A DNA stretch of 64,000 nucleotides from the NCBI RefSeq assembly GCF_000226095.1, contig NC_016474.1, positions 1,302,001 through 1,366,000 on the forward strand, written 5' to 3'. This stretch comes from Thermothelomyces thermophilus ATCC 42464 (taxonomy: Eukaryota; Ascomycota; Sordariomycetes; Sordariales; Chaetomiaceae). Below, piece after piece: positions 57,590-64,000 of the stretch (position 1 is the first letter of the stretch; each line of letters opens with the position of its first letter). The position numbers and the translations under genes were made by a program. Below the pieces are notes generated by a model. That model searched no databases, was not told the origin of the DNA, and worked only from the letters and a program-made list of their open reading frames with translations.

Positions 57590-59643
57590 ATGGATCCCAA
57601 CACGACTCTTTATACCTTCATGCTGTGAGTTCCTTTTAGAAAGCTTGATCTCGCTTCTTTCTCTATCTCCCTCCCTCTCCCTCTCTCTCTCTCATCCCTT
57701 CTCTTGGTTCCCCCGGCCGCACGTTCGTTGCTCAATCTGGGTTCTGCGTTCGTTGTCTCCAAATCTGTTTCTTGTTTTCTGGCTATTGTATTCGGTCACT
57801 CTTTCTCTCGCTCAAAAGCAAGCATACACCAGTCAACTGTCACTCTCTTGCTCGCGTGTAAAAATTAATTGTATGTTTTCCTCGCGGTCATATGCCGTTT
57901 CCCTGGAATCTTGAACATTTTGAGTCGGCTGCTCGAACTGTCGAGAGGTTGCTCTCATCGGAGCCCCTTTCGTATCTCGATGGCACTGTTATGTCTCATT
58001 GCTCCCTCGTTCCGAGACACTAACGCATTTCAGGCGAACACCCCCTTCGGTTAAAACTGTCAACTTGATTGGATCCTGGGACAACTTCACTAGAGGCTAT
58101 ACAATGGAACGCGACAGCCGACGAGACCGCGGCCAATGGAAAGGTTGCTATGCCTTCAAGGACATCACTTGCGAAGGTGACGCCGGCAGCGTCCCAAAGC
58201 GGAACGGAGGGCTCAAGATGGGCCACACATACTATTATTACGTGAGTCTCGCAGTCTCGCTCGTTCACTCCCACAACACAAACGAAACGAACCAAATTCA
58301 TCGCTGACTGAGACACACAGTATGAACTGGATGGAGCCTGCGAGACACATGACCCATCGCAGCCATCAACAAATACCTGCCCATATCTTCCTGGCCAGAC
58401 CGTCAACACGCTCTACATCCCCGTCGAACAATCAGGCCGGAAGCGGAGCGCGTCCATGACCTCGCTGAACGAGGCCGACTTCAAGACGATGGACCCGACG
58501 AGCAAGTTCGTAACCCCGCGGCCAGCGCCGACGCCTCCGGAGCCGGTCCGCCGGCTGGGGTCTGCGCCCCTCTGGATGCAGCAGCACCAAAAACGCCCGT
58601 CCAGGTCACCTTCACCAAGCTCGCGCTGGCACTTCTCGACAGCTCGGAAGCTCTTCAGCCGCAAGCCGAGCTCATGCTCGCTTAGGGATGTCATCACTCA
58701 GGCTCCGCAGGCCGAAGACGAGAGGAGCCTCAGGTCGGAGGGGAACCGGTCAAGGGACATGTCACCCGAGTCGCTGCGCAGATTTCTGGTGGACGACGCC
58801 GCTCCCGCGGAGGCCGAACACGAGGACAACAGCCGGCCGGCGATCGATATCCCGGAGGACATTGCCGAAGAGAACGAGGACGACGACAACTTTGCCACTT
58901 CGGCCGTCTCGGAAACCATGCCGTTCACCGGCCTATCACCTCCCCCGCCGCGGTCTCTCTCCCCTGCGGGGTCCACCATCTCAACCCTGAACAAGAAAAA
59001 GGAGGAGGCTGTGCCGCCCGGAGCCCAGAACTCGCACACGGCCGTTCCATCCGCGCCAACACGCCAGCCACCGCTCCTGCCGACCATCTCGACCGCCCGA
59101 GCCTACGTGCCCCACCCCGGCGAGTTCCCTCTCTCGGCCTTGGCCTGCCAGCCCTTCCCGGACTCCCCCGACTCCGGCTCCCCGCCCGGCTTCTGCCTCT
59201 CCGAAGCGGAGGAGGAGGAGGAGGAGGAGGAGGACCTCGACGTGGACATGGACATGGACATGGCCGAGAAAGGCCGCGACGGCGCCCTCGCCTCCTCCAC
59301 TGCTGGCGCTGTTGGTCATCCCAAGAGCCCCCTTGTCGCGCGAAACATCGCCGCCACCCTGTCGACGTACTCGCTCCCGCGCACTGCGGGCACGGATGCG
59401 GGCAAGCTGGTCGCGGCGGTCGGTGGTACCGGCAGCACCGGCACCGGCACCGGCACCGGCGATGCCACCACCACCACCACCAACATTCCACCCGTCTCCT
59501 CGAACGACGAACGGTTGGCATCGTCTACTGCTGCCGACGCGGTATCTGGCCCCTTGCTGCTTACGAGCCCAATCCCGGATGCCGGGCTGGAGGATCTAGT
59601 CACCGAGTTGGGCTGGATGGTGGAGACTATTGGGCGGTTTTGA
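57590..59643 (+). CDS. Glycogen-binding (AMPK-CBM-like E-set) domain protein
   Basis: Three exons, 57590-57624, 58034-58241 and 58321-59643, give 521 aa. An N-terminal carbohydrate-binding fold of the AMPK-beta type covers about residues 12-110: PPSVKTVNLIGSWDNFTRGYTM, GQWKGCYAF, HTYYYYYELDG and the closing VNTLYIPVE. Conserved Trp residues (GSW, QWKG) are those that stack on sugars in CBM48. The remainder is disordered: Ser/Pro-rich, with LFSRKPSSCSLRDV, acidic runs (EEEEEEEEDLDVDMDMDM), and a short conserved-looking C-terminal helix (LEDLVTELGWMVETIGRF). No kinase or phosphatase module is present, so it may be an adaptor that places something on glycogen; this is inference. Intron 1 (409 nt) is unusually long for this window and CT-rich. 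Confidence 0.8.
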
Positions 59644-61328
59644 CCAACCCTAGTTTCCAGTTCCATCCTTTTCATCTTTTTATTTTTTTTCTGGGTTTCT
59701 ATTCACCCTGGATCTGGCTTCTCTATGTTCTTGGAGTTCACGCAAGCGGGATACAGGACTGCTTAAAAAATTAGATTCCCACTGGCCTTGCTGGGTTAGG
59801 CGTTTTTGGGTTATTGCATACATTGAGCGAGGGGCCTAGGGCGCGGATTTGGATAGATACCTTGGCCCTTTTGATTGTATCATATGTTATACTCTGGTGG
59901 CTTATATTAGTGGGGAAGGAATGGGCCGGAGCTGACTTGCTTTGGGGACCATGTGGGAGGAGGGAGGATCATGTATTTTGGATTGGGAAAACTGGCTCGG
60001 CTCTGGCCAAGATGACCTGGTGGGAAAGGGGTGACAACGGTGGAGGATAACTAATGAGAATGAAGAGGGATGAGTGTCATGGGTGAATGTGATGGTTGCT
60101 TCGGTGATGATTGCCCCGCAATCGGGTGGTTGGAAAACAACAAGAGAGAAGAAAGGATGAGGGGATGTTCAATGCGCTGGATCTCCGGACACTCTGTGTC
60201 CGGTGATAGAGCCTGCTCGAATCGAACTCTTGACGCCCCGATGGCCGTCTTTGCCCGAATCGCCAGTATCTTTTTTTTTTTTTTTCCCCTTTCTTTCTGC
60301 TTCCTCCACCCTTCTTGTTCTCTATGTTGATGCACTGCCCTACCGCCATCGTTTTCTCGAGCAACAATGCGCGTACCCAAACCTCTTCCCGAGGACATTC
60401 ACAATGCCCCGTCTAGCTCGAACCTCCCGAGAAGGAGTCTCTCTAGGAATGTCATCATCATCGTCATCATCCGACCCCCAAAATCGCCTCGAAAGTTGCT
60501 GCCCATTTTAGAAGAAGAGAAAAATGCCCCTTGTCATGACTCGTCGCACCATCTCTTTTCCTTTTTCTCTTCTTCTTCTTCTTACCTTGTTTTCCTGCTA
60601 AACCCCACCGTCCCATCTTCTTCTTCTGACATCAGATGATCTATCCAGCCCCGAACCATGTTTACTACTACTACCTTATCTCTTGCCAAGAGTGGGAAAG
60701 AGAACTTCCCGAAACCCTTTTAGCGAAGTGTATGTCCGTACATTAGCATCAAAGTGGAGTCGGGGTGCAGATGGATCTGGACGAGGAGGCACGAACACAG
60801 CCACGGGAACTGCACTAACACTACAGACTATACTTGGACTAAACAGAAACCTGAAACGGCGCGATCGCGACTGTGCCGCACCCTCGCGTTCGTCTCGTCC
60901 GCCTCGTCCCAGGCTGTCTTTGTCTTTCGGACCTGGCGCCTCGACAGTCCGCGTGGGGGGCCTGGGAAAACGGAGTCCATGATGACGAGCGTTAAGTGGC
61001 ACTGAGCTAGCTGGGCTTGTTTTGTTTACTTATTAGCCCCCTTTCGTTCTTCACATATTCCATGAGTGAGACCGAGGCCGCTGCACCCTGGATAAAGGTA
61101 CGGAGTGCGGAATACAATTCACTCAAAGGCGATTTCTGTGGGAAAAGCGGCTCATCGCCCAATTCCCGTCCTCAATTTCGTCCATTCGCCTTGTTTTGTG
61201 TTTCATTGTAATGTGCACCAACATGTTATATAGGACCCTGCGATGTGAGTGTAATATACACAGAATCAAGATTCTTGGTGGATTATACAAGTACAGCCAA
61301 ATCTAGTAGTACATCACCGCTCACAAAG
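59644..61328. other. Convergent intergenic region
   Basis: 3' flanks of the glycogen-binding protein and PPR genes. T-run near 60,272-60,285; TTC-rich stretch at 60,560-60,630; a TACGGAGTG variant near 61,099. No gene recognised. Confidence 0.45.
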
Positions 61329-63893
61329 TTACACGTTCGCCTTTCGAAACCTCTCGACCAGCGGGCCGCCCATCAAGCCGTGCTCGTAAGCCAGGTGCCA
61401 GAACCGGTGGCGCCAGAACCTCTTGCCCTCGCTGCCGCCGTGGTGACCGGCGGCCTCCTCGGCCTTGCCGATCTTGCGCGCGGCCTCGACAACGCGCATC
61501 GCCGCCTCCATGTCGCCGGCCTCGACCAGCGGCCGCAGCAGGTCGTACAGGGTGCCGAAGGTAATGGTGCCCTCGCCGACGAAATGGCGGTCGAAGATGT
61601 CGAGGGCGCGGCGCACCTCGCCGGCCTGGCAGTACCCCTTGATGACGCGGTCCCAGAAGACGGGGTCGATGCCCTTGTTGTCGTGCAGCCGGCGGTTCTC
61701 GATGAGGGCCGTCACGGCGGCCGCGTCGGGCGGGTCGCGCGAGAAGTAGTGCTCGGCCAGCATGGTGTAGATGTGCGAGGTCAGCTCGAGGCCGCGGCGC
61801 CAGATGTGGGCGAGCACGGCCTTGACGGGCTCCTCGGCGCGGTCGCCCTCGCGGAGGAGGAGGTAGAGGATCTTGGCGTAGGTCTGCATGTTGATCTCGA
61901 CGCCGGAGGACTTCATGGCGGCCAGGATGCGCTCGACGAGGGAGATGACCTGCGCGGGCGGGAGGTCGGCGATGTTGCTGAGGGTGCTCTCGAGGAGGAC
62001 GGTGAATGTGGCGACGTCGGCGTGTACGTTGGCGTCGCGCATGGTGGCGAAGACCTCGTCGATGCCCTTCATGTCGCCGCGGCGGACGAGCGGGCGGAGC
62101 AGGATGTTGAAGGTGTAGATGTCCGGGTTGATACCCCGCTTGGAGGCCCAGGCGAGCACCCTGGTGGCATCGGCTTCGCGGTTGAGGCGCAGGAGGCCCG
62201 AGACGGCGGCGTTGACGGCCTCGACGGCGGGCTTGACGGCGACGGCGGCGTAGCGGGGATCGTCCCGCGCGTCCCAGTACTTGGCCATCTCGTCGAGGGC
62301 GCGGAGGCCGGCCTGGGGCTCGCGGCAGGCGAAGAGGCCGTGGATGCGAGCCGTCCAGATGGCCGCGTCCAGCCGCAGCCCCGAGGCCAGCAGCTTGTCC
62401 CAGACGGTCTTGATGCCGCGGGCGTTGTTGGCCTTGGCGCAGCCGTTGAGCATGGCTGTCCAGGTCTTGGTGGTGGCCTTGATGCCGATGCGCTCCATGC
62501 TGTTCCAGACCTCGATGGCCTGCTGGGGCCGCCGCATCATGGTGTAGGCCAGGATGAAGTAGTCGAACAGGTCGGGCCACTGCACCAGTTCGCTGATGCG
62601 GGCGGCATCGGGGACGGGAGCATCGCCCCAGAGCTCCAGCCAGGCCTTCTTGACCATCTCAAGGTCCCTGCTTTTGACGGCGTTTCCCAGCTGCCGATGG
62701 ATACTATTCTTCCGTTGGCTAAAGGTCTGTCCGGAAATGGGCCTGAGAAACGCCTTGACCTCGTCCTTTCCCCTTTTTTTGGGCCACACAAATCGGGGCA
62801 GATCTGGGAAGGTGTCGAATATGGGCTTGAAGTCCTCCAGGCGGGGCGGCCGCGTCCGGAATATCAATCTCTTCATCATCTGCAGAAAGGGAGCGGCGTC
62901 CCCGCTGGTGGCGCGGGCAGGATTGAACGTGTCTGTGAGCAGCTTGTACGTTGCAAACGCCGCGAAGGTCGGTCGCAGCAGCGACGGGACAAGGTACTGG
63001 GGAAACATGGATCCAAATGCCTTCTGAAGCGTGGTCCGTTGCTGGGGTTGTGTTCCCGCACGCTCCGACTTTGGCTTGCCCTCTTCCTCTTCGGAGGCAT
63101 TGTCCGGCGAACCTTCCTTCACGGCAACACTCTGCGCGCAGAACGCCCGCCAAGCCCCAAGCAGGTCACGTAGGAGAGCGTCTCGCCGCGCCATGGCAGT
63201 CTCGTAGTCCTTAAGAGAGGCGTACGCATCGGGGACCGTGTCTTGTCGGTATATGTGCTGAACCAGCCAGAGCACAAGAGTAGCCCAGGCGGAGGGCCTC
63301 AGGACGTCGAGCTCAATCATGATCTCGGTGATGCGGGTGACGCTCGGCAGCTCGTTTGACTCGAAGTCTCGTGGCTTCTCCAGGGCAAGCCTATTCAGGA
63401 GAACGGCGGCAATCTGGTTCTTGACAATCTGCGGGACGCCCGAGCCCTCCTTGGTTAACTGAGGATGCACGACCTCCTCAAAATATGCGTATGCTTGGGC
63501 GAGCGTGGCGCCCTCTCGCTCCATCATTGTCTGAATCCGGGCTACGTCCTTGACGAGCTCGATGCTCGCCGTTCCGCCAGCCGAGACTCCGGGCGTAGCA
63601 GGCATTTGAGTTTGGTTCTGGACGATGCTCTGAAACATGGCGACCGAGGAGGAGCGGCGGGAACCGATGGGATGCAGGGGGGCAGAAGGGACCGGGGAGA
63701 CCGGGGGAGTCCCGTCCTCCTTTTGCGGTTGCATGTCGGCATGGCCATCCTCGACGACGGCGGCGCTGCTGAGACTCGAGATGCCGCGGCGCATTCGGGC
63801 ACGGGACGTAACGAGCTGCCTGAGCTGGCATCGGAGGCAGACATTGCCTACGGCGCCCAGTTCGCGCACGGCCGTGGTCGTAGTCGTGGCCAT
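61329..63893 (-). CDS. Mitochondrial pentatricopeptide-repeat protein
   Basis: RNA-binding helical-repeat protein, predicted to act on a mitochondrial transcript (stability or translation). A single exon encodes 854 aa. The N-terminus (RELGAVGNVCLRCQLRQLVTSRARMRRGISSLSSAA) has the basic, Arg-rich character of a mitochondrial presequence. PPR-type helix pairs occupy about residues 440-830: ARISELVQWPDLFDYFILAYTMMRRPQQAIEVWNSM, TWTAMLNGCAKANNARGIKTVWDKL, WTARIHGLFACREPQAGLRAL, YTFNILLRPLVRRGDMKGIDEVFATM, TFTVLLESTLSN, WDRVIKGYCQAGEVRRALDIF and TFGTLYDLLRPLVEAGDMEAAMRV. The middle part (about 250-440) lacks clear repeats. It is similar in kind to Cya5-like translational activators of COX1 mRNA, but the target cannot be told from sequence. 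Met at 63893 lies within a hexamer-repeat region, so the start is slightly uncertain. Confidence 0.88.
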   Translation of the reverse strand: MATTTTTAVRELGAVGNVCLRCQLRQLVTSRARMRRGISSLSSAAVVEDGHADMQPQKEDGTPPVSPVPSAPLHPIGSRRSSSVAMFQSIVQNQTQMPATPGVSAGGTASIELVKDVARIQTMMEREGATLAQAYAYFEEVVHPQLTKEGSGVPQIVKNQIAAVLLNRLALEKPRDFESNELPSVTRITEIMIELDVLRPSAWATLVLWLVQHIYRQDTVPDAYASLKDYETAMARRDALLRDLLGAWRAFCAQSVAVKEGSPDNASEEEEGKPKSERAGTQPQQRTTLQKAFGSMFPQYLVPSLLRPTFAAFATYKLLTDTFNPARATSGDAAPFLQMMKRLIFRTRPPRLEDFKPIFDTFPDLPRFVWPKKRGKDEVKAFLRPISGQTFSQRKNSIHRQLGNAVKSRDLEMVKKAWLELWGDAPVPDAARISELVQWPDLFDYFILAYTMMRRPQQAIEVWNSMERIGIKATTKTWTAMLNGCAKANNARGIKTVWDKLLASGLRLDAAIWTARIHGLFACREPQAGLRALDEMAKYWDARDDPRYAAVAVKPAVEAVNAAVSGLLRLNREADATRVLAWASKRGINPDIYTFNILLRPLVRRGDMKGIDEVFATMRDANVHADVATFTVLLESTLSNIADLPPAQVISLVERILAAMKSSGVEINMQTYAKILYLLLREGDRAEEPVKAVLAHIWRRGLELTSHIYTMLAEHYFSRDPPDAAAVTALIENRRLHDNKGIDPVFWDRVIKGYCQAGEVRRALDIFDRHFVGEGTITFGTLYDLLRPLVEAGDMEAAMRVVEAARKIGKAEEAAGHHGGSEGKRFWRHRFWHLAYEHGLMGGPLVERFRKANV

Positions 63894-63954
63894 GGTCGCA
63901 GTCGTGGTCGCGATCGTGGTCGTGGTCGTGGTCGGGATCGTGGTCGCGGTCTCG
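63862..63954. repeat. GTGGTC/GATCGT hexamer minisatellite over the PPR start
   Basis: Imperfect repeats of GTCGTG, GATCGT and GTGGTC type. They overlap the start codon of the PPR gene and its 5' UTR. Minus-strand translation in another frame gives a DHDRDHDHD-type pattern, so an extended alternative N-terminus is possible but not supported. Confidence 0.7.
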
Positions 63955-64000
63955 TCGGAGCAAAGTCCCAGAAATCGGGTTATGGGGAATATTGCACTCC

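Noticed and set aside
60180-60240. Possible tRNA (GCTCGAATCGAACT stretch)
   Set aside because: The T-loop-like word is not followed by an acceptor stem, and no D or anticodon arm can be folded. No tRNA was found elsewhere by eye either.
61245-63173. 642-codon plus-strand open frame over the PPR gene
   Set aside because: It is antisense to a clear PPR protein, is Gly/Val/Asp-rich with no motif, and arises from GC-rich third positions.

Overview
This window is nuclear DNA of a filamentous ascomycete. It is GC-rich, its genes carry short introns (about 50-100 nt) with GTRNGY donors and CTAAC/CTGAC branch sites, and it encodes fungal proteins such as Atg15, Rer1, Paf1, a sphinganine C4-hydroxylase and a GT90/CAP10 glycosyltransferase. 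A member of Sordariomycetes, probably Sordariales, is my inference from codon bias and gene content; I could not test it. Exon borders below were worked out by hand, by keeping frame and family motifs across each intron.

Layout. 1-5.1 kb: a weak orphan ORF, then a Pus7/TruD pseudouridine synthase (-). 7-9.2 kb: alpha-actinin (+). 9.8-12.2 kb: a VPS9-domain Rab5 exchange factor (-). 14.2-16.3 kb: vacuolar lipase Atg15 (+). 17.3-20.5 kb: a RING / zinc-finger / SH3 protein (+). 20.6-21.6 kb: mitochondrial enoyl-CoA hydratase (-). 22.4-23.3 kb: Rer1 (+). 24.2-25.8 kb: Paf1 (+), convergent with the GT90 enzyme (26.4-28.9 kb, -), which carries a large Q-rich insertion. 29.9-33 kb: a translation cluster of uS8 (-) and eS12 (+), divergent from a shared 0.66 kb promoter, with the parvulin Pin4/Par14 (-) convergent to eS12. 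33.5-35 kb: an SRA/YDG-like gene (-). 35.5-37.6 kb: neurochondrin (-). 38.5-39 kb: a broken protein kinase. 39.4-42.6 kb: a CLC chloride transporter (+). 43.9-45 kb: a frame-disrupted kinase-like gene. 45.3-46.6 kb: a proline-rich adaptor-like gene (+). 47-47.8 kb: TCTP (-). 49.3-50.6 kb: sphinganine C4-hydroxylase (+). 52.5-54.6 kb: a fusion of an aprataxin-type HIT/zinc-finger module with a D-2-hydroxyacid dehydrogenase (+). 57.6-59.6 kb: a glycogen-binding (AMPK-CBM-like) protein (+). 61.3-63.9 kb: a mitochondrial PPR protein (-).

Most genes are housekeeping, and I see no biosynthetic cluster, complete transposon or CRISPR. The two signals that stand out are the aprataxin/dehydrogenase fusion and a roughly 600-nt run of consecutive inverted repeats just upstream of it (about 51.5-52.1 kb), which includes a clean three-way junction and looks like a structured RNA or palindromic element of unknown identity.
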